Source: Pedobacter miscanthi (GTDB taxonomy: Bacteria > Bacteroidota > Bacteroidia > Sphingobacteriales > Sphingobacteriaceae). From it: a stretch of 34,087 nucleotides of DNA. Made by a program: the position numbers and the translations under genes. The notes beneath the pieces were generated by a model. The model was not told the origin of the DNA, did not search any database, and saw only the letters and a list, made by a program, of their open reading frames with translations. Below are positions 15,618 through 24,788 of this stretch, in pieces; the stretch's first letter is position 1; each line of letters starts with the position of its first letter. The stretch spans positions 228,268 through 262,354 of the forward strand of contig NZ_QNQU01000009.1 in the NCBI RefSeq assembly GCF_003315595.1, written 5' to 3'.

Positions 15618-15655
15618 AAAGGGAGAATCGGTGTAATCTGATTCTCCCTTTTTTT
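15618..15655 (+). terminator. Intrinsic terminator of the kinase/regulator operon
   Basis: AAAGGGAGAATC (15618-15629) pairs perfectly with GATTCTCCCTTT (15640-15651) over 12 bp with a 10-base loop, followed by a T-run to 15655. It starts 8 bp after the regulator stop codon. Confidence 0.9.
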
Positions 15656-15666
15656 ATTTAAAAAAA

Positions 15667-15693
15667 TTGGGAGATTATAATTCCGTAATTTTG
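15667..15693 (+). promoter_or_regulatory. Bacteroidota-type promoter of the RhtA-like gene
   Basis: TTG (15667-15669), a 16-base spacer and TAATTTTG (15686-15693) sit 24 bp before the ATG at 15717. The -7 box is identical to the one proposed for metK. The spacer is at the short end, and the leader would be very short. Confidence 0.6.
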
Positions 15694-15716
15694 CGCCTCA
15701 TTTTACGAGCGCCCTG

Positions 15717-16568
15717 ATGAAAAGCAAAATCAATATTCCACCAATACCAGCTGTTTTACTGTCTATTATCAGTGTACAATGCGGTGCGGCTATTGCGAAA
15801 GGGCTTTTTCCCCAAATTGGGGCAGCAGCTACTGCATCGCTACGTATTGGTTTATCAGCTGTAATCTTACTCATCGCTTTTCGACCCAACCTGTTTAAAT
15901 TAACCGCCAAACAATGGAAATATGCCATTCTTTATGGGGTTTGTTTGGGTATAATGAACATGGTGTTTTACATGGCCATTGCCCGGATCCCGATTGGTTT
16001 GGGCGTAACTTTAGAATTTGTAGGACCACTGGTTTTAGCCATTTTTGGTTCTAAAAAAGCAATAGATTTTATTTGGGTAATACTGGCCGCTACGGGGATT
16101 ATACTCATCACCCCGTGGACAGGCACCGGACTAAATTTAGCCGGCGTATTGCTGGCATTACTTGCTGGTGTTTTTTGGGCAGGGTATATTATATTGGGCG
16201 GCAGGATTTCGAAAATTATGAAGGGCGGCGAAGCCGTTGCCGTTGGGATGATATTTGCCACCCTGGTAATCCTTCCATTTGGAATTTTTGGTGGTGGTTT
16301 AAGTAATTTAAGCCCAAAATTATTGGGTTTGGGAGCAGCGCTTGCTCTACTATCAAGCGCCATTCCGTTTACCCTCGAAATGAAAGCCCTAAAACAGATC
16401 CCGGCACGGACTTTCAGTATTTTGATGAGCCTCGAACCGGCTATGGCTTCGTTAGCCGCTTTGGTTTTCCTGCAGGAATATCTTACGCTTAAAGAATGTT
16501 TTGCCGTAGCTTTTGTGGTTATTGCCTCTGCGGGTTCTTCGTTTACGGCCCGGCGGGCCAAACTATAA
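15717..16568 (+). CDS. rhtA: RhtA-like threonine/homoserine exporter (EamA/DMT family)
   Basis: A 283-residue protein with ten hydrophobic segments and two EamA repeats. It is close to E. coli RhtA along its length: SVQCGAAIAKGLFPQIGA, GVTLEFVGPLVLAIFGSKKAIDF, LLAGVFWAGYIILGGR, AIPFTLEMKALKQIPARTF and MSLEPAMASLAALVFLQE all have direct counterparts. E. coli RhtA exports threonine, homoserine and related amino acids from the cytoplasm; here the substrate is inferred. It has its own promoter and converges on the ygiN-like gene with no gap worth noting (stop at 16568, next stop at 16569), with no terminator between. The ATG at 15717 is clear. Confidence 0.9.
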   Translation: MKSKINIPPIPAVLLSIISVQCGAAIAKGLFPQIGAAATASLRIGLSAVILLIAFRPNLFKLTAKQWKYAILYGVCLGIMNMVFYMAIARIPIGLGVTLEFVGPLVLAIFGSKKAIDFIWVILAATGIILITPWTGTGLNLAGVLLALLAGVFWAGYIILGGRISKIMKGGEAVAVGMIFATLVILPFGIFGGGLSNLSPKLLGLGAALALLSSAIPFTLEMKALKQIPARTFSILMSLEPAMASLAALVFLQEYLTLKECFAVAFVVIASAGSSFTARRAKL

Positions 16569-16853
16569 TCAGGCCAGTTTCGCGGTTTTATAAATTACAA
16601 TTTCATCCGTAATCGAATTGGCCTGTGCTACAAAAGCCAAAATATAAGGCTGTTGGTTATGTTGATCCAGCCCTGTCTGATCTTTCCATTTTTCCTGAAA
16701 AACAAAAGTAAAGTCCTCTGCTGATTTGTGCAGATCGTATTGAATACAGGCTTCTTCCTTGCGCGAATTAGCCACCATATCCAATAAAACCCCTCTCAAC
16801 TGCGCTACAGTATCCGGTTTACTTTTAATTATTGCTGTTAGATAAATGCTCAT
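16569..16853 (-). CDS. YgiN-like antibiotic-biosynthesis-monooxygenase (ABM) domain protein
   Basis: A 94-residue protein covering one ABM domain: LTAIIKSKPDTVAQLRGVL at the start, CIQYDLHKSAEDFTFVFQEKW in the core, and a C-terminal LDQHNQQPYI. Small members such as E. coli YgiN act on quinols with a ferredoxin-like fold and usually form dimers. Its start codon lies 29 bp inside the 3' end of the mdaB-like gene, so the two are coupled. E. coli encodes mdaB and ygiN next to each other, and together they are proposed to cycle quinones. Here the same pair is rebuilt in a Bacteroidota, which supports this role. Confidence 0.85.
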   Translation of the reverse strand: MSIYLTAIIKSKPDTVAQLRGVLLDMVANSRKEEACIQYDLHKSAEDFTFVFQEKWKDQTGLDQHNQQPYILAFVAQANSITDEIVIYKTAKLA

Positions 16854-17454
16854 ATACTTCAGTATTTAAAAAATTTTCTGTTAAATGTTCCTGGTGCTGT
16901 TTCAGTGCTGTTATAATGTCGGCATTTTTTTCTACATCATGAAAATGGATACCTTCTATTCTTTCCATTCCGGTAAAAGCATTCATCCTGTGGAAACCAA
17001 ATAGCACACCATCATCCACACTGGTTTCCATAAAAAATTCGCCCGGCAAGGTAAATGCCTCTTTTGGTGCATTCCACGATGTGGTAACCATATATTTACG
17101 ACCGTGCAACATACCCCCGGTACCGTAATTTCTGGTTGGGTTTTCAGCTTTGCGGCCATCGCTTACATAAATTCCTTTTTTATGACCTTCGGTAAATACC
17201 ACATCAATATATTTTTTAAAAGCGTGCGGCAACTGGAACCACCAGATCGGTGTATGGTAAATTACCACATTCGCCCAGACATATTTGGCTACTTCTTCAG
17301 CAGGATCATAATCGTGGTTGATGTTGGTTGTTTTAACTTCGAAGCCTGCTAATCCAGAAAAAAATTCTGCTGTTGCATCTGCTATGGTTTCGTTAAATTT
17401 TCCACCAGAGTGTCCAAATTTTTGCCCTCCGTTGATAATGAATATTTTTGTCAT
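16825..17454 (-). CDS. mdaB: MdaB-like NAD(P)H:quinone reductase (flavodoxin fold)
   Basis: A 209-residue FAD-dependent reductase of the flavodoxin_2 family. Features include INGGQKFGHSGGKFNET at the N-terminus, YHTPIWWFQLPHAFKKYIDVVF in the flavin region, and NYGTGGMLHGRKYMVTTSWNAP. These match MdaB, which reduces quinones by two electrons and protects against oxidative or drug stress. It is cytoplasmic with no signal peptide. It is divergent from a LysR gene 98 bp away and overlaps the ygiN-like gene by 29 bp. The short divergent gap holds a -7 box and a possible LysR site, so control by the neighbour is likely. Confidence 0.92.
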   Translation of the reverse strand: MTKIFIINGGQKFGHSGGKFNETIADATAEFFSGLAGFEVKTTNINHDYDPAEEVAKYVWANVVIYHTPIWWFQLPHAFKKYIDVVFTEGHKKGIYVSDGRKAENPTRNYGTGGMLHGRKYMVTTSWNAPKEAFTLPGEFFMETSVDDGVLFGFHRMNAFTGMERIEGIHFHDVEKNADIITALKQHQEHLTENFLNTEVYEHLSNSNN

Positions 17455-17476
17455 TTCGTTTTCTATTTTGATGATA

Positions 17477-17523
17477 CAAAATTAATCAGGCAATATCTAT
17501 TATTAAAACAAGTTAATTAATAG
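17477..17523. promoter_or_regulatory. mdaB -7 box and possible LysR operator
   Basis: On the minus strand 17477-17484 reads TAATTTTG, an exact -7 match for mdaB. There is no well-placed -33 box, which would suit an activator-dependent promoter. Upstream of it, CTATTA (17497-17502) and TAATAG (17518-17523) form an inverted repeat that could be the LysR site. The assignment is by position and symmetry only. Confidence 0.4.
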
Positions 17524-17552
17524 CTTTGTATCAGAATTATAATAGCTAGAAA

Positions 17553-18455
17553 ATGGTTAATTTAGAATGGTACAGAAGTTTTAAGGCGATTTATAAAACC
17601 GGTACTTTAACCGGTGCAGCCGAAAGTTTATTTATCTCGCAGCCCGGGGTAAGTTTACATTTAAGTTCTCTCGAAAGTTATGTAGGTTATAAACTCTTCG
17701 AACGTACAGGCCGGAAAATGATCCCAACGGAAAAAGGAAAAGTGTTGTATAACTTTATTTTAGAGCCACTTGCAAAACTCGAAGATGCCGAAAAACATTT
17801 TCAGAAAAGCACTGAAAAACATACTCCAACCATTAGTGTGGGCATGTGCTTCGAAACCTTTCAGATTACGCTGGAGCAATATATTTCTACCCTCCCATTT
17901 AATGTAATTATCCGTTTTGGCGAATATCCTGAAATGCTCGATCAACTGGATAAAGGCATTTTAGACCTGATTATTACTCCACAAAAAGGCAATTCGCCCA
18001 ATATAGAACACGAGGCATTTTCTTCTGAAACGATAGTGTTAGTAGGCGGAATAGAAACAGACGGAGAGGTTTTTAACACTTTGGCCAAGAAAAATAATTT
18101 AACAGAAATGGAAATCTGGTTAAAGCAGCAAAAATGGTACGGTACCGCGGGCGATATGGAGCATTTGTTACGTTTCTGGCAGCTTAATTTTGGCAAACGT
18201 GCCGATTTCAGGCCAAACTACATCGTTCCGAACCTCAATTCCATTGTGCGCTGCCTTTCGGGTGGAAAAGGCCTGGCCATTATTCCCGATTTTCTTTGCA
18301 AAAAAGAAGTGGAAGAAGAAAAAATCAAGGTAATATGGGAAGGGACCACGCCATTAAAAAATACGCTGTATTTTGGTTGTAGAAAAAATACGCAATATGC
18401 AGCTGAAATTCATGTAATTAAAAACCTTTTTAAGGAGGTTATGGTTAGTATATAG
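17553..18455 (+). CDS. LysR-family regulator, divergent from mdaB-ygiN
   Basis: A 300-residue LysR-type transcription regulator. The N-terminal winged helix (1-60) has SFKAIYKTGTLTGAAESLF and ISQPGVSLHLSSLE, then ERTGRKMIPTEKGKVL. The effector-binding domain follows (about 90-295). Its position divergent to the mdaB-ygiN pair, with a 98-bp gap, suggests it controls that operon, probably in response to quinones or electrophiles (inference). Starts with ATG at 17553. Confidence 0.93.
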   Translation: MVNLEWYRSFKAIYKTGTLTGAAESLFISQPGVSLHLSSLESYVGYKLFERTGRKMIPTEKGKVLYNFILEPLAKLEDAEKHFQKSTEKHTPTISVGMCFETFQITLEQYISTLPFNVIIRFGEYPEMLDQLDKGILDLIITPQKGNSPNIEHEAFSSETIVLVGGIETDGEVFNTLAKKNNLTEMEIWLKQQKWYGTAGDMEHLLRFWQLNFGKRADFRPNYIVPNLNSIVRCLSGGKGLAIIPDFLCKKEVEEEKIKVIWEGTTPLKNTLYFGCRKNTQYAAEIHVIKNLFKEVMVSI

Positions 18456-18491
18456 TTCATGTCCATTGCTTAGGTATGCACCAAAAATTAT

Positions 18492-18521
18492 TTTGAAATT
18501 TAGATAAAATATTTACTTTAG
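18492..18521 (+). promoter_or_regulatory. Probable promoter of the multi-PAS kinase gene
   Basis: TTTG (18492-18495), an 18-base spacer and TACTTTAG (18514-18521), one mismatch from TAnnTTTG. It lies 22 bp before the ATG at 18543, giving a short leader. Confidence 0.5.
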
Positions 18522-18542
18522 ATTATCCCATAACGTCCCATA

Positions 18543-21038
18543 ATGAACCAATCCAGTTATCTTTTAAGCAACGATCAATTATTAGAAGTTTTTAATTTAA
18601 CCCATACTGCCACGGCAGTGCATGTGGGAGAAACGGCTATAATCCAGGCTGCAAATGATGCCATGTTGAGGATCTGGGGTAAAGACAGGAGTGTGATCGG
18701 AAAATCGCTGGAAGATGCATTGCCGGAATTGAAAGGCCAGCCTTTTATTGAAATGTTCAGAAAGGTATGGCTCGAAGGACTGGTCATTTCGGGAAAAGAT
18801 ACTGCAGCAGATCTCGAAATAGATGGCAAAATACAGACCTTTTATTTTGATTTTGAATATCGGGCAGTAAAGGATGATGGTGGAAAAACCATCTGTATTT
18901 TACATACCGCGATTGATGTAAGCGAGCGTGTGCTGAGGCAGGAAGCATTAGAACGGGAACGGGAAAAAGCAGAGGCACTTGAACGCGAACAGGCTTTAAA
19001 TGAAGAATTGGCCGCAACAGTAGAAGAACTGGCTGCTACCAACGAAGAGCTTGTGGCTACCAATGAAGAGTTACAGGAAACACAGGAAACGCTCCATGTT
19101 TTAAACAACGAATTGGAACTGCGTGTATTGGAACGCTTCAACCAGCTTTCGGAAAGTGAAAAACGTTTTAAAACCATGGCTGAGGGAACCGATATTTTTA
19201 TCGGCGTTGGTGATGAAAACGGAAATGCGGTTTATTTCAACAAATCCTGGACAGATTTAACCGGTAAATCGATTGAAACCCTGCTGGGCTTTGGTTGGGT
19301 CAACCTTGTCCATCCGGAAGACCGCGATAAATATGTGAATGTTTACCTCTCTGCCTTTGAAGAAAAAAAGGCATTTACAGGTGAATTAAGGATACTCAAC
19401 AAACACAGCCAATACCAGTGGTTGTTAGCCAGCGCCACACCACGCTTTGATGCAGATGGATCTTTTGCAGGTTACATCAGTTCGTGTGTGGATATTACAG
19501 AAAGAAAATTAATTGAACTGGAACGCTTAAACCTGAGCAAACTGATTGAAGCCAGTTCGGAATTTATTGGGCTGGTAGAATTAGATTTATCTATCCAATA
19601 CCTTAATCCCGCTGCTATACAAAAACTGGGATGGAAAAGCATTGCCAATAGAACCATTTTAGATTGTGTTTTTCCTGATGACCGGGCTACTGCCGAACTT
19701 CTTCTGCCAGGCATTCTGCACAACCAGAATTTCAGGGAGGAAATCCGTTTCTGGAATGAAGAAACAGGCAAACCTTTTTGGATAGAATGGAATGGTTTTG
19801 CCATTAAAAATGAAGCAAATGATGAGGTAATTGCCATGGCTACTGTAAGTCCGGACATTACAGAACGTAAAATTTACCAGGAAGAACTTCAGGCCATCAA
19901 TATGGAAATGGCCGCAGCAAATGAAGAACTGGCCACTACCAACGAAGAGCTTGCCCAAACTCACGAAGACCTGATTCAATATGTGAACAGATTGTCTGAT
20001 AGCGAAGAAAAATTGCGTCAGGCGATAGAAACCGGCAGGATGGGTACCTGGAGTATAGATCCAAAAACATTGGAAATAAGCATGTCGGGTTTTGTTAAAG
20101 CGTTATTGGGTCTTCCTTTAGATCAACCTGCAGCAATGGAAGCCGTTATGCAGGCCATCAACCCCGAATACCATGATATGCTGAACTCGGCTTTGGAAAA
20201 TGCGCTAAAAAACCATTCATCAAGTGATACCGAATATTCCATCAATAATTTGCTTACCGGCGAAGAAAAATGGGTTAGGGCCACCGGAAGGGTATTTGTA
20301 GATCAGCATGGAAATGCAACCGAATATTCGGGATTGTTTATTGATATCACGGAGCAGAAACTCGATGAACTCCGCAAAAATGATTTTATAGGCATGGTGA
20401 GTCATGAGTTAAAAACACCATTAACAGCCATCAATGGTTTTGTACAGGTTTTGCAGCGTAAAGCCAAAAAAGACGAAGACAATTATGCCATTATAGCTTT
20501 AGACAAAGCACATAGCCAGATCAGGAAAATGACCACCATGATTAACGGTTTCTTAAATGTTTCGAGGTTGGAATCGGGCAAGCTATTGATCGAAAAGACT
20601 GATTTCAACTTAGAGGAGTTGTTAAAAGAAACAATTGAGGAAACCTATATTTCTCAATCTTCGCATCAGATTACATTAAATACAACCTGCGATGTGACGA
20701 TCCATGCCGACCGTGATAAAATCGGAAATGTAATCTCTAACCTGATCAGTAACGGGTTAAAATATTCGGATAATGGTACCAAAATCGAAGTGAGCTGCAA
20801 ATTATCTGATACCGAGGTTGAAGTACAGATCAAAGATGAAGGTATCGGCATCAAACCTGATGATATTGATAAATTATTTGAACGTTATTACCGCGTACAG
20901 GGTAACCATACCATTTCGGGTTTCGGAATCGGACTTTATTTAAGTGCCGAAATTATCGAAAGGCATCATGGCAAAATATGGGCAGAAAGTGAAGAAGGTA
21001 AAGGTTCTGTTTTTCATTTTACCTTGCCTTTGAAGTAA
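18543..21038 (+). CDS. Soluble multi-PAS sensor histidine kinase
   Basis: An 831-residue kinase without membrane helices. Four PAS-like domains can be placed at roughly 12-130, 205-325, 330-445 and 485-605, with PAC-type endings such as SSCVDITERK, VSPDITERK and LFIDITEQK. Two coiled-coil linkers are built on repeated ATNEEL-type heptads: one at about 130-200 (EELAATVEELAATNEEL) and one at about 445-480 (AAANEELATTNEELAQ). The kinase core has the H box NDFIGMVSHELKTPLTA with the histidine near 620, N box SNLISNGLKYSDNG, G1 IKDEGIGI and G2 GFGIGLYLSAEII. No receiver domain or partner regulator is adjacent, so it is an orphan kinase. PAS number and linkers suggest sensing of cytoplasmic redox, ligands or light; no cofactor-binding residue could be assigned. 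Confidence 0.93.
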   Translation: MNQSSYLLSNDQLLEVFNLTHTATAVHVGETAIIQAANDAMLRIWGKDRSVIGKSLEDALPELKGQPFIEMFRKVWLEGLVISGKDTAADLEIDGKIQTFYFDFEYRAVKDDGGKTICILHTAIDVSERVLRQEALEREREKAEALEREQALNEELAATVEELAATNEELVATNEELQETQETLHVLNNELELRVLERFNQLSESEKRFKTMAEGTDIFIGVGDENGNAVYFNKSWTDLTGKSIETLLGFGWVNLVHPEDRDKYVNVYLSAFEEKKAFTGELRILNKHSQYQWLLASATPRFDADGSFAGYISSCVDITERKLIELERLNLSKLIEASSEFIGLVELDLSIQYLNPAAIQKLGWKSIANRTILDCVFPDDRATAELLLPGILHNQNFREEIRFWNEETGKPFWIEWNGFAIKNEANDEVIAMATVSPDITERKIYQEELQAINMEMAAANEELATTNEELAQTHEDLIQYVNRLSDSEEKLRQAIETGRMGTWSIDPKTLEISMSGFVKALLGLPLDQPAAMEAVMQAINPEYHDMLNSALENALKNHSSSDTEYSINNLLTGEEKWVRATGRVFVDQHGNATEYSGLFIDITEQKLDELRKNDFIGMVSHELKTPLTAINGFVQVLQRKAKKDEDNYAIIALDKAHSQIRKMTTMINGFLNVSRLESGKLLIEKTDFNLEELLKETIEETYISQSSHQITLNTTCDVTIHADRDKIGNVISNLISNGLKYSDNGTKIEVSCKLSDTEVEVQIKDEGIGIKPDDIDKLFERYYRVQGNHTISGFGIGLYLSAEIIERHHGKIWAESEEGKGSVFHFTLPLK

Positions 21039-21066
21039 GTATTTGAGTATTTTACCCCCCTCGCAA

Positions 21067-21177
21067 CGTCATTTCGAGCTAAGTGCAACGTAGTCGAGAA
21101 CCACGTAAGTGCTCAGAGAAGCTAAATCTGTCTCGAGATAGATCTCTCCATTTCGCTTTGCTCCAGTCGAGATGACG
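21067..21177. repeat. 111-bp imperfect inverted-repeat element, class B
   Basis: It begins CGTCATTTCGAG and ends TCGAGATGACG, so the outer 11-12 bases are near-complementary. Internal TCGAGA-type motifs recur (AGTCGAGAA, TCTCGAGAT, AGTCGAGAT). It fills most of the 174-bp gap between the multi-PAS kinase and the hutU gene, which converge. Its length is close to that of the class A element at 3426-3538 but the sequence is different. It looks like a dispersed non-autonomous repeat and may act as a bidirectional transcription stop because it can fold strongly. Confidence 0.7.
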
Positions 21178-21212
21178 ATATTAGCGAAGCGTAATCGTGA
21201 CGACTATAATTA

Positions 21213-23216
21213 TCATATCCCCAACCCATCCAATACCTCATCATCAACCAGATTTGGTAAGGTTATTTTTAAGGTGACGGTGCGCTGCATTTCGCGTTCG
21301 ATGGCAAAACGGGCTTCTGTATTGCGGGCCCAGCTTCGTCTGGCAATTCCATTATTTACATCGTAAAAAAGCATATTCTTTAATTTTTCTGCTGCCTCAT
21401 CGGTTCCGTCAATCACCATCCCGAAACCGCCATTAATTACTTCACCCCAGCCAACACCTCCGCCGTTATGGATGGATACCCAGGTTGCACCCCTAAAACT
21501 ATCGCCAATTACATTATGAATTGCCATATCGGCTGTAAAACGGCTTCCATCGTAAATATTACTGGTTTCTCTAAAGGGCGAATCTGTTCCACTCACATCG
21601 TGATGATCTCTACCCAGAATTACCGGAGCGGATAATTCACCTGTTTTAATGGCGTCGTTAAAGCGCAGGGCTATTTTAGCCCTACCTTCGGCATCAGCAT
21701 ATAAAATCCGGGCTTTTGAACCTACTACCAACTTATTTTCTTTAGCAGCGGCAATCCAGTTGATGTTATCCTGTAATTGTTGCTGTATTTCTGATGGCGC
21801 TGTAAGTTTAATTTCTTCCATCACTTCCTTTGCAATGCGATCGGTTACATCAAGATCTTTTTCATTACCCGAGGCACAAACCCACCTAAACGGCCCAAAA
21901 CCATAATCGAAGCACAGCGGACCCAAAATATCTTCTACATAAGATGGGTATTTAAACGTGATTCCGTCAGCCGACATTACATCAGCCCCTGCCCGGCTAC
22001 ATTCGAGCAAAAAGGCATTTCCATAATCGAAAAAATAGGTTCCTTTAGCGGTATGTTTATTGATACAGTTTGCCTGTCTTTTTAACGAATCCTGAACGCA
22101 AAGTTTAAACTCACTGGCTGCATTGGCCATCATTTCATTTGCTTCCTCGAAACTCAAACCTGCCGGATAATAACCACCCGAATAGGGGTTATGAAGCGAC
22201 GTTTGGTCAGAACCGATGGTAATTTCGATATTTTCCTGATCGAAACGTTCCCAAACATCCACAATATTACCAATAAAGGCCAGCGAAACTATTTCCTTTT
22301 CTGTTTGGGCAAGCAATACCCTATTTACCAGTCCATCTAAATTGTCAATCAATTCATCTACCCAGCCCTGTTCGTGCCTTTTACTTGCTGCTTTTGGATT
22401 TACCTCGGCACATACCGTAATACAGCCTACAATATTGCCAGCTTTGGTTTGAGCTCCACTCATGCCGCCTAAACCTGCTGTAAGAAAAATTTTTCCGGCA
22501 ACATCTTTTCCATAAAAACCTTTTTTACGAAAAGCATTCATCAAGGTAATCGCGGTGCCATGCACAATACCCTGCGGACCGATGTACATGTAGGAACCTG
22601 CGGTCATCTGTCCGTATTGCGTTACGCCTAAGGCATTAAATTTTTCAAGATCTTCTGGTGAAGAATAATTGGGCACCATCATACCATTTGTTACCACCAC
22701 TCGCGGAGCAGCTGTATTTGAAGGAAATAAACCCTGTGGGTGCCCGCTGTAAATGTTCAGCGTTTGCCTGTCGGTCATTACTGCAAGGTATTGCATGGTA
22801 ATGAGGTACTGCGCCCAATTCTGGAACACACTGCCATTGCCACCATAGGTAATTAACTCTTCAGGGTGCTGCGCTATAGCCGGATCCAGGTTATTCTGGA
22901 TCATCAGCATAATGGCAGCAGCATGTGCGCTTTGAGCAGGATATTCGGTTACTGGCCTTGCATAAATGGCATAATCGGGCATAAAACGGTACATATAAAT
23001 GTGTCCGTAGCTTTCCAGTTCGTGTAAAAACTCGTTTGCAAGTTCCTGGTGCCATGCATTGGGAAAATAACGCAGTGCATTTTTAATGCTCAACTTTTTC
23101 TCTTCTGTATTTAAAACCGCTTTCCTTACGGGTGCATGGCTCAATTTTGTGTTTCTGGCTTTTTTTGCGGGTAAAAGCGCGGGGATACCTGCCAATAATT
23201 GTGCTTTAAAATCCAT
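21213..23216 (-). CDS. hutU: Urocanate hydratase, long form
   Basis: About 667 residues from ATG at 23216; a TTG start at 23225 is possible but less likely. The protein converts urocanate to imidazolonepropionate, the second step of histidine degradation, using bound NAD+. Visible motifs are GGNGSVFQNWAQYLITMQYL, GLGGMSGAQTKAGNIVG, ITIGSDQTSLHNPYSGGYYP, YGFGPFRWVCASG and the C-terminal NGGGVGWGEVINGGFGMV. It is about 110 residues longer than the usual bacterial enzyme (about 555) and close to the length of the animal enzyme; I recall long forms in Bacteroidota. It follows hutH by 19 bp in one operon. The later genes of the pathway (hutI and hutG or hutF) are not in this window. Confidence 0.95.
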   Translation of the reverse strand: MDFKAQLLAGIPALLPAKKARNTKLSHAPVRKAVLNTEEKKLSIKNALRYFPNAWHQELANEFLHELESYGHIYMYRFMPDYAIYARPVTEYPAQSAHAAAIMLMIQNNLDPAIAQHPEELITYGGNGSVFQNWAQYLITMQYLAVMTDRQTLNIYSGHPQGLFPSNTAAPRVVVTNGMMVPNYSSPEDLEKFNALGVTQYGQMTAGSYMYIGPQGIVHGTAITLMNAFRKKGFYGKDVAGKIFLTAGLGGMSGAQTKAGNIVGCITVCAEVNPKAASKRHEQGWVDELIDNLDGLVNRVLLAQTEKEIVSLAFIGNIVDVWERFDQENIEITIGSDQTSLHNPYSGGYYPAGLSFEEANEMMANAASEFKLCVQDSLKRQANCINKHTAKGTYFFDYGNAFLLECSRAGADVMSADGITFKYPSYVEDILGPLCFDYGFGPFRWVCASGNEKDLDVTDRIAKEVMEEIKLTAPSEIQQQLQDNINWIAAAKENKLVVGSKARILYADAEGRAKIALRFNDAIKTGELSAPVILGRDHHDVSGTDSPFRETSNIYDGSRFTADMAIHNVIGDSFRGATWVSIHNGGGVGWGEVINGGFGMVIDGTDEAAEKLKNMLFYDVNNGIARRSWARNTEARFAIEREMQRTVTLKITLPNLVDDEVLDGLGI

Positions 23217-23235
23217 TTGCTGCAATTTTAAATTG

Positions 23236-24771
23236 TTAATTTAATTCCTGTTCTGCCCTGGTTGCTACAGCAACAATTTTTCCTTGTTTCACCATTTGGA
23301 TGGCATTTTCCATCCTGTCGTACATAATCTGGTCTTCTTCAAAGTGATCAATTTCAGTGCGCACAAAATCATGAACCGCAGCCAATATTTTTCCGGGTTT
23401 TAATGGGTGGTGATAATCAATAGCCTGCGCAGCACAAAAGAGTTCGATTCCCAGTATTTTTTCCACATTTTCAATCACCTGCAAAGCTTTACGCGCTCCT
23501 ATTGAACCCATACTTACGTGATCTTCCTGCCCCAGAGAGGTTGGAATACTATCGGCACTTGCAGGGAAACAAAGTCCTTTATTTTCGCTCGCTAAAGCTG
23601 CAGAAGTATATTGAACAATCATAAAACCCGAGTTTAAACCTGTTTCTTTCATCAGGAGTTTTGGTACACCTGGCGTATTTCCTTCTAACGAAAGATAGAT
23701 ACGCCTATCGCTGATATTTCCGATTTCGGAAGCGGCCAAACAAGCATAATCAAGCGGTAAAGCCAAAGGCTGACCATGGAAATTACCTCCGCTGATGGTT
23801 AAATCATCATTAAATATAACCGGGTTATCGGTTACCGAATTAAGTTCGATTTCCAACGCTTCTTTTAAGTGTAACCAAGCCGTACGGGAAGCGCCATGTA
23901 CCTGCGGAATACACCTTAACGAATAAGGATCCTGCACTTTTTCGCAATCGGCATGTGAGGTCATGATTTCAGAATGCTGCAAAAGCTTACGTATCTGTTC
24001 GGCTACTGCAATATTTGCCTTGTATGGCCTTAACCGATGAAGCTGTGCATGAAAAGGTTTTTCTGATCCTTTTAAACCCTCGATCATCATGGCGGCAATA
24101 ATATTGGCCGAATCAAGCACATTTTCAAAGCGTTGCACCACTTTTACGGTATGCGCAGCAATAAACTGGGTACCATTTATTAGGGCTAAACCTTCTTTTG
24201 GCCCGAGTTGTAAAGGTTGAAGCTGATGTAATTTTAGTAGTTGATCGGTAGCCATAATTTCACCCTTATAGTGAACTTTGCTTAAACCAATTAAAGGTAA
24301 AAACAGATGTGATAAAGGGGCAAGATCGCCCGATGCGCCAACCGAACCTTGTTTTGGCACCACAGGTGTTGCACCAATCTCCAAAAACCAGATCATCCGG
24401 TCGAGTGTTTCTATCCTGATGCCCGAATAACCTTGCGCCAAAGCCTGTAGTTTTAAAACCAGCATCAATCTTGATATTTCGGTATCTATTGGTTCACCTA
24501 CACCTACGGCATGGCTCTTTAAAATATTTTCCTGTAGTTTTCGGGTATCATCGGCCGAAATCATGGAGGTGCAAAGCGGTCCGAAACCCGTATTGATGCC
24601 ATAAACAGGTTTACCCGAAACCGCAATCCGCTCAACCACCTTACTGCTCTCAAGCACTTTTTCTCGTGTGCTTTCGCTCAATCCCCCTTTAATTTCGCCA
24701 TTGCTAATGGCCAAAGCCAGTTTAGCAGTTAAATGATCTGTTCCGTAATTAAAAATCTGTTGCACACTCAT
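23236..24771 (-). CDS. hutH: Histidine ammonia-lyase
   Basis: A 511-residue HAL that deaminates histidine to urocanate. The MIO cofactor is formed from A146-S147-G148 in GSVGASGDLAPLSHL, and the catalytic tyrosine sits in VYGINTGFGPL (Y57). Further family motifs are NGTQFIAAHTV, QDPYSLRCIPQVHGA, NSVTDNPVIF and SGGNFHGQPLAL. The length is typical. It starts with ATG at 24771 and is followed after 19 bp by hutU. It is divergent from a LysR gene, with 76 bp between starts. Confidence 0.97.
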   Translation of the reverse strand: MSVQQIFNYGTDHLTAKLALAISNGEIKGGLSESTREKVLESSKVVERIAVSGKPVYGINTGFGPLCTSMISADDTRKLQENILKSHAVGVGEPIDTEISRLMLVLKLQALAQGYSGIRIETLDRMIWFLEIGATPVVPKQGSVGASGDLAPLSHLFLPLIGLSKVHYKGEIMATDQLLKLHQLQPLQLGPKEGLALINGTQFIAAHTVKVVQRFENVLDSANIIAAMMIEGLKGSEKPFHAQLHRLRPYKANIAVAEQIRKLLQHSEIMTSHADCEKVQDPYSLRCIPQVHGASRTAWLHLKEALEIELNSVTDNPVIFNDDLTISGGNFHGQPLALPLDYACLAASEIGNISDRRIYLSLEGNTPGVPKLLMKETGLNSGFMIVQYTSAALASENKGLCFPASADSIPTSLGQEDHVSMGSIGARKALQVIENVEKILGIELFCAAQAIDYHHPLKPGKILAAVHDFVRTEIDHFEEDQIMYDRMENAIQMVKQGKIVAVATRAEQELN

Positions 24772-24788
24772 ATCTTAAAGGTTTTAAA

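Noticed and set aside
15968..16561. 197-residue minus-strand ORF
   Set aside because: A shadow of the RhtA-like gene on the other strand; Ala/Pro/Ser-rich composition with no family match.
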